In this document: in pieces, positions 11,008-23,362 of the stretch
How the letters are laid out: every line of letters begins with the position of its first letter
Position numbering within the stretch: the stretch's first letter is position 1
NCBI RefSeq assembly: GCF_037176765.1
Contig: NC_090022.1
Span: 75,703,209-75,767,208, forward strand
Length of the DNA stretch: 64,000 bases
Direction of reading: 5' to 3'
DNA from: Anolis sagrei
Taxonomy: Eukaryota; Chordata; Lepidosauria; Squamata; Anolidae
Program-made: the position numbers and the translations under genes
The notes under the pieces: model-generated
Databases searched by the model: none
What the model was told of the DNA's origin: nothing
What the model saw: only the letters and a program-made list of their open reading frames with translations

Positions 11008-13869
11008 ATATTTGCCTGATCATACTGTGTTTTCATTGTACCTGCTATGTTGATGTTGTTTATATACACTATGGTAATTCATTAGCGTACTCATGCCATC
11101 ATTTCTTGCCCATATCACGAAGTGAAATATTAATTAAATAGATTATAGTTTAAGATGTCTCATGACATAAGAGGCTGAAATAGTACTGTGGTGGCAACAC
11201 TTCCATTATAAGGAATTGTTTCCTTAGGCATGAAAGCAGGAATGGCAGTTGTGAGATATCTCTTTCTTTAAAATGACTTAATTTAAACAAATGGAAAACT
11301 CTGGGGAAAGCATATGTTTCAGATTATTCGGCAAAGGAGTCATATGAAATTGTCCTTAAGTGTTTTGTCCTTTCCAATGTCCTTTACCACAAATAGTTTT
11401 TTAGGCCAGTCTGCTGTTCTCCATTTATTCCTCCTGAGAGAAGTGGATTGATTGCATTACAAAGTCATGAACAAGGAGCATATCACTTTGAAAATACCTG
11501 AATTGTGTTCATAGCCATGTTTCCAGAAAACAAGCATTATATGTAATATATATTATAATTTCTCATAGAGTATAAAGGCATATTTCTAGTATATTTTGAT
11601 GGGGGATGGTGAAGGAGAGGGAGGAAAGGGCAGAATCCTCTGTTGGCATTAGGCTCCCATCTTTGCAAACATGCAAGTTTCATAAATTCAGCATCATTAT
11701 TGTGCATGCTTCAATAAGACTTAGATATTGATCTCTCATTTATCCTTTTTTCCAAGTGTGTGTTGTTGCCGGGGGACGGGGGGACGGGGGGGGGGGGGGA
11801 GATGACATGAAGACTCACCAAGTTAAGTAGGACTTATTCCCTAATAATATACAAATTGCAACTTATAAGGTCAGCTCTTCTTTCCAGTTAAAATAATTTT
11901 CTTTTCTATAGTTTCTTTGGTAAGTTTGTTTTCAGCTAATAGTCTATTTTATTTATATGCCTCTAGAATAAGAAAATATCTCAAAATCTACTTCTTCATT
12001 GACCTCCTGCAAGCATTTCAGATTTGGTAGCTTTTCTAACTGGTAAGATTCATTGCCACAAAATATTTTCTTTTGTAGAAACTTGTAATAAACCAGAAAT
12101 AACTTCCACTCAGTCTTTATAGCTGCTACTAATTTGAAATGGAAGAAAAATGGAACAGAAAAATAATGACTTAATTGGAAAACTGCATAACCATTTCTGC
12201 TGCTGTTTTTCCCCATCTCCATCTTTGGTTTGCATGGGCAGATAAAGTACTGTACTGTTAACTCAGCCATGGTTATAAAAATCGTTGTGTAGAATGCATC
12301 CATGTGCCATCAGTTCATATCTTCATGTAGAGGCATGATTACATGAATAAAATGCAGCTTAAACTGGTTCAGTTTCTCAGAAAGCACATTCACCCTGTTT
12401 GATAAGCCATGGCTTGTTGTAGATAAGCAGCTTTCCTTCATGTGATGTGAACATAGTTACCGCTGCAGGGGTAGAATCAAAAGGTTTTTTTAGGTTTTGT
12501 TTGTGAATTCCATCACAGGTTTGTTGATAGAGAAACAAATGGGGGAAGAGGGCATCTGTTCCAGGGTTTGCATGTTAAACTGTGGAGCGTGGCCATATGG
12601 CCACTCATGCTATAAGCAGAAGCAATGAAATTGTGTGCATCAATTTACTCTGTTGTACAAAATCCAGAGTTCTTAGAAATCTCTGACTTGTTGGGTCATG
12701 CAAACACACACATACATAATGTTCTTCCAATGTTCTTCAAAAGGATTTTACTTACCGTTTTATCATGCAGAATTGTTTCAAATTGCATTAGAGCTTGCCC
12801 TTTCAGATTACAGAACAAGCAATTTGCATGCATACCGGAAAGATGGCAGGATTTTCTAAAGACTAATTTAGATATTCCATTTTGCGATATTGCATAAGTG
12901 CTGACTCTTTCAACTATTTAGGATAGGTTGTTTTTCTTAATTTTAATTTTTATGAAATAAGAAATTTATTATGACTCAATAACTTTTTTACTGAATAGGC
13001 TTCAGACAATATAAAAACCAATATATTCATCAAATGCAACAGTGAATATATTAAAACATCAAGATTAAAATAATAAAAATACTGAAAATTATATATACAT
13101 TTTAATATAAATAAGATATATTATTAAAACAGATACATGATTCGTGCAATCTGAATGTGAGACTTTTCTCTTAAATTATCCTGTTTCAAAAAGGAGAACT
13201 TCTAAATCATTAACTGGCCAAATCTTTAAAGAGAAACTTAATTTTTACCTTCAATCTCCCAGTTTCTCATATTCCCAAGAAGCCAAGAGAAATAATATTC
13301 CTTACATTTTGCATGTAACTGGCATTTTAGTAAATAGCAGGCCAGGTCTTGTGCTGGAATGCCCTTAATTTTTCTTTATTGTATCATTGTGACCATATGT
13401 TGATTCCATTTCATTGGAGGAATGGGTATTCTTCCTGAATCGGGTCTTTGCCCTCACTAGCCATTTCATAAATGTTTTAATTGATCCTCCTGGCTAGTGT
13501 CCATCTAAACACTTGTGTAGAATATTGACATACTGGCTGTGGTCCATCTGTACACTGCTGCCTGGTATTCATTGTTTAAAAACATGTCTTATGTTAGAAC
13601 TAGAAACAATGATACTTAGAGTAGTGATCCATGGACCCGTACTGGTCCACAAGCCATTGGCATCCAGTCGGCAAGCTTTTTGGAAATGAAAAGAACTATT
13701 GTAGCTGTCAAATACATATATATTACTGGTTCTAGGTACGTTGGGAGCAATGGGAGCCCGTCCCCATGTCGGCTTGAGAATCAGTATCTTAGAACTTTCA
13801 CATTAAAATAATAATTAATCAAGAATTTTGAGAAATTATATATCCAGATTTTTTGAAGAATTAATCCAC

Positions 13870-14032
13870 TTTTTAATTTAATACGTTTATGGCTGCTTTT
13901 GTTTTTGTACTATGATTTGTTAATTTGAGTTGCTTTGGTTGCTGATTATTACTATGTTAGTATACTGCCCCGAGTCCCTTTTGAGGGAGGGGGTGGGATA
14001 CAAATAAAGTATTTTTATTATTATTATTATAA
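13870..14032 (+). mobile_element. L2/CR1-type LINE 3' tail
   Basis: It contains ACTGCCCCGAGTCCCTTTTG, a GGGTGGGATACAAATAAAG block and an (ATT)n tail, the usual end of squamate L2/CR1 copies. 5' limit approximate. Confidence 0.65.
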
Positions 14033-14374
14033 ACCAAAGATGGGTATAGGGCACCCCTGGGGCACATGTGTATTCCAAGTTCATGCTTGTGGTCTTCAGC
14101 TGTTCTAGGCTGCCCTGGACTTGCTTTTTCTGTCCAGAAAAAATGGGGAGCTGTCTCGTGATAGCCACCAGGACTCATAACTCACTTTTTCAGTAGGTTG
14201 CTTATCCTACATATCTTTTTCATTTTTAAGAAAACTTCATTCCCCTCCCAGCAACCAACAATGCATCTCAGTCTGCTGCCAATTTTTTTGGGAGTTGGTG
14301 CTGTTTCTTGAGTCTTTCTTTCTATTAAGTTAATATTTGTGAGGTCATGATGTATTCCTCTTTTAATTTTTAAG

Positions 14375-14491
14375 TATATGCCTATCTGTATAAGGCCCTT
14401 CACTAAAAAAAGGAGTTTCTAATTTACACTTCAGTAAGTGTAAATTAGAAACTCCTTTTTTAGTGAAGGGCCTTATACAGATAGGCATATA
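14375..14491. repeat. Near-perfect palindrome, about 56-bp arms, 4-bp spacer
   Basis: The left arm (14375-14431) and right arm (14436-14491) are reverse complements except for one base in an A/T run (seven A versus six T). The spacer is CAGT. The arms begin and end with TATATGCCTATCTG and its complement. I see no target duplication and no second copy elsewhere in the window. The sequence does not match a MITE family I recognise. Confidence 0.9.
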
Positions 14492-16171
14492 TAATGTATA
14501 TAACACCATCCCTGTACATGGAGTGTTACAAGTAGAAGAACAACAGAACAGTTCCTTGCCAACAGGTTTACTGTCCTATTAAGACATGACAAAAAAGGAA
14601 AAGAGGATGGCAGTGTGGAAGATGATTAAGTCCACCAGATATTGCTTCCTCTTCTCTCTCTCCAAAGCCACAGCAGGGCAATTGAAGAAGAAAGAGTCAA
14701 CAAACAGCACTGACTCCCAAAAACCTGGAAGCAGAAATGTATAGTTATGTGCGTGAGCATGATGGAGCTCTCTGCCTCTTCTTACTTCTCTCTGAGGCTG
14801 GGCATGGCAGTTAGTATGGAGAGAGGGCCTTCCTCTCCTTTGGGATCAAGGCATGATAGAGCTGTGCCTGTCTCTTCTTCTCCATTCAAGGTCAGGACAT
14901 TGGCAGTTGGGATGAATTAAAGGCCTTTCATCTGCTTCTGGTCCAGGGCATGATGGAGCTGTGCCTGCCTGTTCTTTTCCTCTGAGGCTAGGCAGTGGCA
15001 GTTCAGAATAGGGGTGAGGGGCTCCTGTCTGCTTCTGCTCCCTGGCAGGATGGAGCTGTGCCTGTTTTCAGTACTTTTTCCTTGGGAGATTTCTGTTTAT
15101 CAAATCAAAAACATATTTTAAATCAATGAATAACATGTAAAGTTGTTTACCCTTAAAATTTTGTTTTGTTACTAAATTAGACAAGAAAAAACATTTATCA
15201 GTAACAGAACCCATGTGCATAAACCTTGCCTGCTTTTAGGATGAAATAGAATTCTGTCCTATCTAATATTTTGCTCTTTTAAAAAGAAATTTAACATTGT
15301 ATTTCTCTGCTTGTCAGTTAAGCAAACTGATCTTATTATTTCTAGAGTCCCCTCATTTTCATTTTTTAAAACAACAACAACAGTGGGCCTACTATTCTAA
15401 CCTTCCATGTATCCGCTATTATTTATATGGATGAATAAGCTGACTTGTAAAGCTGTGCTATATTTAAAAATCTCAGGTGGCATCTAATCCTCTTTCGGAG
15501 CTTTATTATTCTTTAGTGTCTCTACAAGAACCTTTTATTTCCTGCATTGTAACAGGTGACCACTTGGATAAATTGTTAATATTTGCAAAATAAACCATCC
15601 ATTATAGGAAATGTTCTTCATTTTTTGTCTTTTCCTTAAATAACTCTAAATAAAAATCTTCCCAGACCAATCTTAGTGTCTCAAAATTAAAACTCAGTTT
15701 TCCTAGTCTGTCAGAGCTAAAGATGCACTGAGTGTTCCTATCCTCCATTTCTAATTCAGCCCAGCTTTTAGCAACATACTCCATTCCCTTAGTTTTAATT
15801 TATTTTCATGCTACTTCATCACACTAGAGAATGAATCCACTTTAAATCCGGTTTCTGCCTCCTACAGAATTCTGAGGTTTGTAGTTTAGTGAGGCTGTAG
15901 TGTGATATGGTCCTATAGTCTTATCTATGAGCAAGCATAGATGTATAAGATCTGTAATCTGGACTATCATGTGTTTTTATCATGTGCTAAGATGAACACT
16001 ATTAGAGCGAACATATTTCTACTGCAGGAAATAAAGAACAAGTATTTACTACCTATTCATGGTTTCTAAAAATTCACAAAGGCAGGAAGAAGATGCACAC
16101 TTCTGCTTTGTGGTTTCAAAGTTGATTTTTTTCAATTATTTCTGCTGCACAAACTGGAATTGTATACTATT

Positions 16172-16330
16172 TCAGGTCATGGGGATTTCTTGCCAAGATT
16201 CATTCTGAAGAGGTTTATCTTTTGCCATCTTTTGAGTCTGAGAGAGTGTGGCTTGGCCAAGGTCACCCAGTGGATTTGCATGGCCAAGTGGACATTTGAA
16301 GCCTGGTCTGAAGTCATTGTTCAGTACATG
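16172..16330 (-). mobile_element. tRNA-type squamate SINE body, diverged
   Basis: Reading reversed, it has the 'ttgccaag', 'ctgaggctgagagagtgtg' and 'ccaaggtcacccagtgg' blocks of a common squamate SINE. It is old and lacks clear ends. Confidence 0.5.
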
Positions 16331-17419
16331 ATGACAGCGACAATATTTATTTGTACCTTACTTTTTTCTCAGGACTGATACCCAACACTAAAACTATACA
16401 AACCACTACATTCACTAACTCCCTTTGTTTATTAATGTGCTTGTCTATTACTGTTTTTTTTAATTATAAGACTTCATTTAAAATTACATGATTTTAAAAA
16501 CTGACTTTCTTAAAGTTGAACATAATAGGAACAATTATTGATAGGTTACTATTGTTCTTTTGAAATGTGATTTCTGTTATGTGCTAAGCAGAGGGAAAAC
16601 AAAACTCTTTCACTATAACTGAGGTTTAAATGATATTTACTCACAGGTCATGCACACAGTTTTTTCTTATGTATGGTGGTGAAAAATATCTTCGTGACAG
16701 GTACATGCTTTGCAAGCCTACGATACTAGATTCAATCCAGGCATCTCTAGTTCAAAGAATCAGGTGGCAGGTGATAGGAAATAATATTTCCATCAAAGAC
16801 CTTGTGTTGCAGCTGACAGCAAGAATATATAATCCTAGATTTAATAGACAGATATGACCTAGTATTTCCAGCATCCAGGTGCCAAATCCTGGATGCGGCT
16901 CATATTTTTGACATACATTCTGCAGCAAATTAATTATAGTAGCTCAAAGGGTCTCTGGAGTTCAAGACAACTTACAGAAATTAAAATATATACAGATGGT
17001 AACAGATAGGTAAAAACATATATAAGGTTATTCTTAAAATATAATTACACTACCTGTAGATTGAAAACAGCTTCAGACATATCCATGTGAAAAGCCTTCC
17101 ATGACTTGGTCCACCTGGTATGTTGGGAAATATATACAGGTGGTAATGTTTCTAGAAAAACATTAGGTAATGATATAAGAGAAGCTGATTCATATGCATG
17201 ATCACAGATGCACACAACAGAATATGAATATGGAGCTCACCCATGTAGGATTTTCTAGTCCTTTTTTCTGCCAAATGCCATGGCCTCAGCAGTTGTGTGA
17301 TTTGGCTCTTAGCCTATTTGAAGGCTGAAAATAAGAATAACATTTTGAAAACTCCACAATATAAAAATAACCTTCCAAAGTCATGCTAAATAGGAACAAA
17401 GTAAAAAGCTTTATTGTAA

Positions 17420-17515
17420 ATTGTCTTTTATATGTTGTACACCGCCGTGAGTTGCCCTAGGGCTGAGAACGGCGGTTAACAAATGCAGCAAATAAATAAA
17501 TAATAAATAAAGTGT
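17420..17515 (+). mobile_element. LINE 3' tail (L2/CR1-type)
   Basis: It has ACACCGCCGTGAGTTGCCC, then GAGAACGGCGGT, then an (AAAT)n tail. Confidence 0.65.
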
Positions 17516-17889
17516 TTTAATATTAAGAAGCAAGTATCTGGAAATGGGCCCTGAAATATATTTTTTGCTGGAAGATCCCTAAATATACTGGACGCTGCAC
17601 AAAGACAGTAGAAAAGATGCAGAACAAGGTGCACAGGTAGATTTATTGCCAGATTTATTACATTTGTTGTTTATTCATTCAGTTGCTTCCAACTCTTCAT
17701 GAACTCATGAATATATGCTAAATATATGCTAATATTGTGTGTGAATATATAAGCTATGTGTGGTTTGAAAAGCAGGTGCTGAGTGAGGAGAGAAAGATGG
17801 CATATAAATGCAATTTAAAAAAAATAAGGAAATAAAAGAAGAAATATATGGCTTTGCTGAGAGTCTTGGGTATGCTGTGTGTGTGTAGG

Positions 17890-18005
17890 TAGGTATGTGT
17901 AGTTGCTTTCAGGTCACATGGTGGCCCAATTTCATAGGATTTCTTAGGCAAGGAATACTCAGAGGTGGTTTATCATTGCCTTCCTCTGAACCAGAATCTA
18001 ATCAT
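17890..18005 (-). mobile_element. SINE body fragment
   Basis: A 'ggatttcttaggcaagg', 'actcagaggtggttt' and 'attgccttcctctga' series is shared with the SINEs at 25078 and 43735. The 5S-like head is not present. Confidence 0.45.
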
Positions 18006-18439
18006 GTATAGGACCATCCTCATCGTTGTTGTTGTTGTTGTTGGTCTTCAGGTGCACTCTTCACTTATGATGAGCATTTTATACAGTCTGAGGCAAGGGA
18101 TGTGGTATTGCATTACTTTGAATGGAGCTTACAGCAGTGCTATTCAAAATAAAGGGTAGTCTTTGGGCCATTGACTACTTGTTCCTGGCAGGTATCCAGG
18201 AAAGAGAGAGAGGAAGAAAGAGATTTTGCTAAAGGACACAAGTTTAGTGCCGGTTTTCGGCACACTGGAAAACAATCATTTGCTGGTCCCCCACATCACA
18301 TAACTTGAGAAACATTGCACTGCACCACCAAGCTATAATCACCTGGTAATTCTCCATTTAAGTACTCACCAATCTCCTTAGCTTCTATGATTAGATAGAA
18401 TCTCAATTAAAAATGAGGGGGGAAATATCAAAACCATTT

Positions 18440-18625
18440 TATTGAAAGCTGCTTGACAGTAGAATATGCTGCCTCCAAGTGTGGTGGAGTCTTCTGCTCT
18501 GGAGGATTTTAAACAGAGAAAGGCCGTCTGTTGGGAGTGCTTTGGTTGTGTTTTCCTGCATGGCAGAAATTGGACTGGATGGTCCCCATGGTCTCTTCCA
18601 ACTCTTATTCTTGGATAAAAATATT
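18440..18625 (+). mobile_element. CR1 LINE 3' end
   Basis: It runs from GAATATGCTGCCTCCAAGTG through GGACTGGATGGTCCCCATGG to TCTCTTCCAACTC, the standard CR1 terminus in squamates, with the terminal repeats nearly lost. Confidence 0.75.
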
Positions 18626-20241
18626 TTATTAAAAGAAATGAATGGACCTTTTGAATGTATAGTCTGTGCAAAATTATATTTGTCATTCCTGGTGAAGAGC
18701 TTCACTTCTTTTCCAAAACTACAAATTCACCAGTTTCTTGCACTGGGAGTTTCTAGTCCACCTCTTTCTCAGCTTTGATCTTACAGCGTCCTGTTAGCAT
18801 GGCATGTCTTCAGTTATGTCTAGCAGTCGGAAGGAATGGGCTCTGTCAGCAGTTCCCAATTATTTGTTGACAGCCTTATGATCCACTAAAGTAGAATTTG
18901 ATCTCCTGTGACACATAAATACTCTGAAACTGTTCTGCAGTTGGTGGAGCCAGTATGTGGTGCCTGGGTGCAAGATTGCCCAGCACGTTGTTATATCTTG
19001 GCATATGTTGTTTCAGAGTGTGTTGCATTGGGGGCAGGGAAAATGTGTGAAGGAGAAAGCTTTCAGCCTCTGAAATAGAAGAATTGTGGTTTTGCTTGAC
19101 TGATTTTGTGCGCTGGTTGAATGGAGCCTTGTACTTCAAATAAGATATTAGCCTGTCTATATTGTTGTCATATGCTGTCAAGTAGGCTTCAGTTTACAGT
19201 GACTATATGAATAAGGGACATCTGAGAGCCTGTTATTAACTTGCAAGCCGAGGACTTCAATTTCCTTGGTGGAGTCTATTCACCTATACTGTGTTTTTCC
19301 TCTTTCCCTATTCCTTGCATTTATAATGCTGAAAACACATTAGAAAGCAAATGATACTTTGAATTTTCTTTGTAATTCAGATAGAGCAAGAATGTGATGA
19401 AACACTGAGGAGAGCCAATTGTTCTCTAATTCAAGAAATTAATTTCTAAAGTAGCAGGCATTTTTTATTTCAATAAGACTACTCCTTTATGCAACTTTTG
19501 GTTTTTGCTATATTTTAAAACTAGTACTGATAATTGAAGCTGGATGCATATACTATTAATGTAGCCAGTGTAATCAAGCAACTAAGGAATTATATATTTA
19601 GTGTAGAACTTATATAAATCTCTAAGCCAGTCAGCAATATATTTGTCACATCCCATTTTAGTTAGTGGCTTGAAAAAAAATGTAACTTTATAATTGTTTT
19701 TCTCAAGCTTAAGGTTCTGAATTAATCAATGAGACTGGATGGCTGTTGGGTAGCTACAAAGACTGTAATAGTTTATAAACACAATTTATATTATTCTACC
19801 TCACCATCCTATGTGTTTTTATTTCAGATTAAGAGTTAACCTAAGAAAGCATAGGGAAATATTTAATGGTGATGTATTTTCATTAGTTTCTTTGTCTTTT
19901 GAAGAATATTAATAAAACCAGATGCTATCTTGAGCTTCTGGTTGAAATCCTTATGTATTTTTTTATCTTTCAATCACACATATCAGTGTTGTGATTTAAA
20001 TGTAATTTCAAACAAAGTAATCTTTCCAGAAATAGAATTGATTTGAAATTGAATGCTCTGTGTTTTACAGTGTTGAAAACGTTGTGCATTTCCTCCATTT
20101 ACAGGGTAACAATGTTGTCCCTGTCTGCAAAGTGTGACAGTCTATTTGTTATTGTATTGTCGAAGGCTTTCATGGCCAGAATCACTAGGTTCTTGTGGGT
20201 TTTTTCGGGCTATATGGCCATGTTCTAGAGGCATTTCTCCT

Positions 20242-20276
20242 GATGTTTCGCCTGCATCTATGGCAAGCATCCTCAG
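20242..20276 (-). ncRNA. Hammerhead-like motif in left PLE arm
   Basis: CTGAGGA, a stem II hairpin and GAAAC are present on the minus strand; the cleavage-site triplet is less well matched than in the other arm. Confidence 0.4.
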
Positions 20277-20487
20277 AGGTAGTGAGGTCTGTTGGAATTA
20301 GGACAATGGGTTTATATATCTGTGGAATGGCTGGGGTGGGGCAAGGAGCTCTTCCTTGCTGGAGCTAGGTGTAAATGTTTCAACTGATCACCTTCATTAG
20401 CATTTGAAGGCTTGGCTGAGCCTGGGAAAATACCCTGTTGAGAGGTGTTAAGATGTGCCTGGTTGTTTCCTCTCTGCTGTTTTGCTG

Positions 20488-20916
20488 TTATAATTTTATG
20501 GAGTTTTTTAATACTGGTAGCCAGATTTTGTTCATTTTCATGGTCTCTTCCTTTCTGTTGAAATTGTCCACATGATTGTGGATTTCAATGGCTTCTCTGT
20601 GTAGTCTGACATGGTGGTTGTTGGTGTGGTCCAGCATTTCTGTGTTCTCAAATAATATGCTGTGTCCAGGCTGGTTCATCAGGTGTTCTGCTATGGTTGA
20701 CTTCTCTGGTTGAAGTAGTCTGCAGTGCCTTTCATGTTCCTTGATTCGTGTTTGGGCGCTGCGTTTGGTGGTCCCTATGTAGACTTGTCCACAGCTGCAT
20801 GGTATACGGTAGACTCCTGCAGAGGTGAGAGGATCCCTCTTGTCCTTTGTTAAACGTAGCATTTGTTGGATTTTCTTGGTGGGTTTGTAGATTGTTTGTA
20901 TGTTGTGTTTCCTCAT
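20488..20916 (-). CDS. PLE GIY-YIG endonuclease domain, left arm
   Basis: Open for 142 residues. It reads MRKHNIQTIYKPTKK, then the GIY-YIG core (VYRIPCSCGQVYIG, with the following Arg and KEH), then LPVLKNS near the C terminus. In PLEs this domain follows the reverse transcriptase and makes the first nick. Here it is a detached fragment of the mobile element, not a host nuclease. Confidence 0.75.
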   Translation of the reverse strand: MRKHNIQTIYKPTKKIQQMLRLTKDKRDPLTSAGVYRIPCSCGQVYIGTTKRSAQTRIKEHERHCRLLQPEKSTIAEHLMNQPGHSILFENTEMLDHTNNHHVRLHREAIEIHNHVDNFNRKEETMKMNKIWLPVLKNSIKL

Positions 20917-21015
20917 CAGCTTCCCTGATGAGGATACTCCACCTCAGACATCAGAAGAGCTGCAAGACCAAGAACAAGCCACGAGAGTAAAGATGAAGAT
21001 CCACCCAGAGGAAAA

Positions 21016-21645
21016 GTGTTCCTGCCATACATAGGGAAGCTGATGAGGAAACACAACATACAAACAATCTACAAACCCACCAAGAAAATCCAACAAATGC
21101 TACATTTAACAAAGGACAAGAGGGATCCTCTCACCTCTGCAGGAGTCTACCGTATACCATGCAGCTGTGGACAAGTCTACATAGGGACCACCAAACGCAG
21201 CACCCAAACACGAATCAAGGAACATGAAAGGCACTGCAGACTACTTCAACCAGAGAAGTCAGCCATAGCAGAGCACCTGATGAACCAGCCTGGACACAGC
21301 ATATTATTTGAGAACACAGAAATGCTGGACCACACCAACAACCACCATGTCAGACTACACAGAGAAGCCATTGAAATCCACAAGCATGTGGACAATTTCA
21401 ACAGAAAGGAAGAGACCATGAAAATGAACAAAATCTGGCTACCTGTATTAAAAAACTCTAAAATTATAACAGCAAAACAGCAGAGAGGAAACAACCAGGC
21501 ACATCTTAACACCTCTCAACAGGGTATTTTCCCAGGCTCAGGCAGGCCTTCAAATGCTAATGAAGGTGATCAGTTGAAACATTCACACCTAGCTCCAGCA
21601 AGGAAGAGCTCCTTGCCCCACCCCAGCCATTCCACAGATATATAA
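21016..21645 (+). CDS. PLE GIY-YIG endonuclease domain, right arm
   Basis: 209 residues open. It opens with the LPYIGKLMRKHNI block that precedes the endonuclease in PLE proteins. The GIY-YIG core VYRIPCSCGQVYIGTTKR lies at about residues 45-62 and KEHERHC at about 68-74. The C-terminal tail is polar and low in recognisable motifs. It matches the left-arm frame almost residue for residue. The N-terminal reverse-transcriptase part is missing. Confidence 0.75.
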   Translation: MFLPYIGKLMRKHNIQTIYKPTKKIQQMLHLTKDKRDPLTSAGVYRIPCSCGQVYIGTTKRSTQTRIKEHERHCRLLQPEKSAIAEHLMNQPGHSILFENTEMLDHTNNHHVRLHREAIEIHKHVDNFNRKEETMKMNKIWLPVLKNSKIITAKQQRGNNQAHLNTSQQGIFPGSGRPSNANEGDQLKHSHLAPARKSSLPHPSHSTDI

Positions 21646-21680
21646 ACCCATTGTCCTAATTCCAACAGACCTCACTACCT

Positions 21681-21715
21681 CTGAGGATGCTTGCCATAGA
21701 TGCAGGCGAAACGTC
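21681..21715 (+). ncRNA. Hammerhead-like motif in right PLE arm
   Basis: The order CTGAGGA, hairpin, GAAAC, GTC is complete. CCT before the core can pair with AGG after the GTC to start stem I. One extra T precedes stem II. Confidence 0.5.
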
Positions 21716-21813
21716 AGGAGAAATGCCTCTAGAACATGGCCATATAGCCCGAAAAAACCCACAAGAACCTATTTGTTATTTATATATATGTGCGGAATGG
21801 CAGTCCTAAAAGG

Positions 21814-21943
21814 CAGTGGTTTTCCACCTTGGGGCCTCCAGGTGTTTTGGACTTCTGCTCCCACTATTCCTAACAGCTGGTAAACTGGCTGGAATTTCTG
21901 GGAGCTGAAGTCCAAAACAACTGGAGACCAGAGGTGGGAACCC
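21814..21943. mobile_element. hAT MITE, 'cagtggtt' family, diverged
   Basis: It begins CAGTGGTTTTCCACCTTGG and ends near GAGGTGGGAACCCC, with AACAGCTGGTAAACTGGCTG in the centre, the same plan as 45060-45198. Confidence 0.6.
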
Positions 21944-22639
21944 CTTCTCTTTGGAAAGACCATCCCATATTGGATCTACCTGTGAAATTACTTAGTTGTG
22001 GTTAGCGTTAGGTGATCCGTGGGTGTAATTATAGTTGCTGAGTTAGGACAACCCACATTTGTATATTTGTAATTTAGCAAATGCATGATGGTCAGTAAGA
22101 ACTCTGTGTAATAGGCAAATAAAAGAAGGAAGCAAAAAACATCTTGATTACAGTAAAACCAGAGTAACAGTGATGTCAGACAATGGCCTTGACAATTTAG
22201 AGCTTGGTAGAAGAATGTCTTTTTTGCTAGCTGTCCAAAGGAAGATTAATGCGGAGAGTGCTACATTGGGTGGTGCCACACAAAAAACCCTGTCTTAAGT
22301 ACTAGCCAAGCTCACCTTTCCACCTGATAGATGAGTAGCAAGCACTTGGGAGAATTACAGCAAATTGCAGACAAGAGTCATATTGCTGTAACAGCTATCA
22401 CATATTTAGTATTGGCTTACCTATAGGTTTAAGATCAGAGTCAGATTCTTTCATGTTCCCCAACTCAAATTCGTGTTTTGACTAGGTCAGAGATATCTCT
22501 TTGTTTGCTTGTAGTGAAGGGTTGCAGGGTAGATGTGCTCATGGAAGTTCCTGTGTCTTATTTTTTTAATGCTATGCATTAATTGGGTGCCAAAATATGG
22601 TAGCATACAGTAAATAATCAAAGCTCATTTTAGTACCTT

Positions 22640-22787
22640 TTATGTAGCTTTTATGAGGTGCAGACCATGTTTATGTGCTTGTGTATTTTATGTTTGTTGC
22701 ACTCTGAGTGCTTTTGTGAGCCACCTCAAGTACCTTTGAGGAGATGGTGGTGGGATGTAAATAAAGTGTTGTTGTTGTTGTTGTTAT
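22640..22787 (+). mobile_element. L2/CR1-type LINE tail ending in (TTG)n
   Basis: A 'gagccacctcaagtacctttgag' like block and GGGATGTAAATAAAG are followed by (TTG)n at about 22770-22787. The TTG run may also be the reversed tail of the next element. Confidence 0.5.
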
Positions 22788-23309
22788 TTGATACACATCA
22801 AGAGTAGTACACAGCAAACAAGGTCACTATGCTGGCTTTTGTATTCAATCACACACTTCCCAAGTATCTAGGGTTATGTGATTATCAGCGAATAAGGAGT
22901 GCAGATCCAAGTAGGGTGGCCTTTTGCAGCTGACAGATGGTAATTTTCTTGGCACTGATTGTTTTTAAGTGCAGGCCAAGGTCTTTAGGCACTGCACCCA
23001 GTGTCCCGATCACCACGAGATCATCTTTAGTGTCCTTGCAGTTCGATCTTTAAATCCGCATATCTTCTAAGCTTTTCCAGTTGCATCTCATCAATTCTGC
23101 TGTTGCCTGGGATTGCAACTTCGACAATCCATACTTTGTTTTTTTCCACAATCGTGAGGTCAGTAGTATTGTGCTCCAAAACGCTTGTCAGTCGGGATTC
23201 AGAAATCCCAGAGTAGTTTTATGTGTTCATTTTCTGAAACTTTTCCAGGCTTGTGATCCCACCAGTTTTTTGTTTTTTTTGTCACAAACAGATGGTATTT
23301 GTAGCATAG

Positions 23310-23315
<6 letters not shown>
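22788..23315 (-). mobile_element. LINE 3' fragment (R4/Dong-like or similar)
   Basis: The minus strand translates to a C-terminal block VVIGTLGAVPKDL followed by QLQKATLLGSALLIR, a signature of a vertebrate LINE C-terminus. The (AAC)n tail lies at about 22770 and the 5' side ends in an (ATT)n run at 23310-23355. Family assignment is tentative. Confidence 0.5.

Positions 23316-23355
<40 letters not shown>
23310..23355. repeat. (ATT)n microsatellite
   Basis: About 15 ATT units next to the LINE fragment. Confidence 0.9.

Positions 23356-23362
<7 letters not shown>

Larger units (their letters stand above)
20154..21768. mobile_element. Penelope-like element, head-to-head inverted dimer with 12-bp TSD
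   Basis: A minus-oriented copy (20154 to about 20920) and a plus-oriented copy (about 20925-21768) face each other and are nearly identical over some 730 bp. Each encodes the C-terminal GIY-YIG endonuclease domain of PLE reverse transcriptase (VYRIPCSCGQVYIGTTKR, then R-x-KEH) and ends in the PLE terminal sequence with a hammerhead-like motif. The plus copy reaches about 110 bp further upstream. The pair is bounded by CTATTTGTTATT at 20142-20153 and 21769-21780, so it entered as one unit. The reverse-transcriptase domain itself is absent in both arms. It lies in IP6K1 intron 1. Confidence 0.85.

Noticed and set aside
20488-21645. GIY-YIG frames as a host nuclease gene
   Set aside because: Both frames belong to inverted Penelope-like copies bounded by a target duplication, and each lacks the rest of the element's protein.
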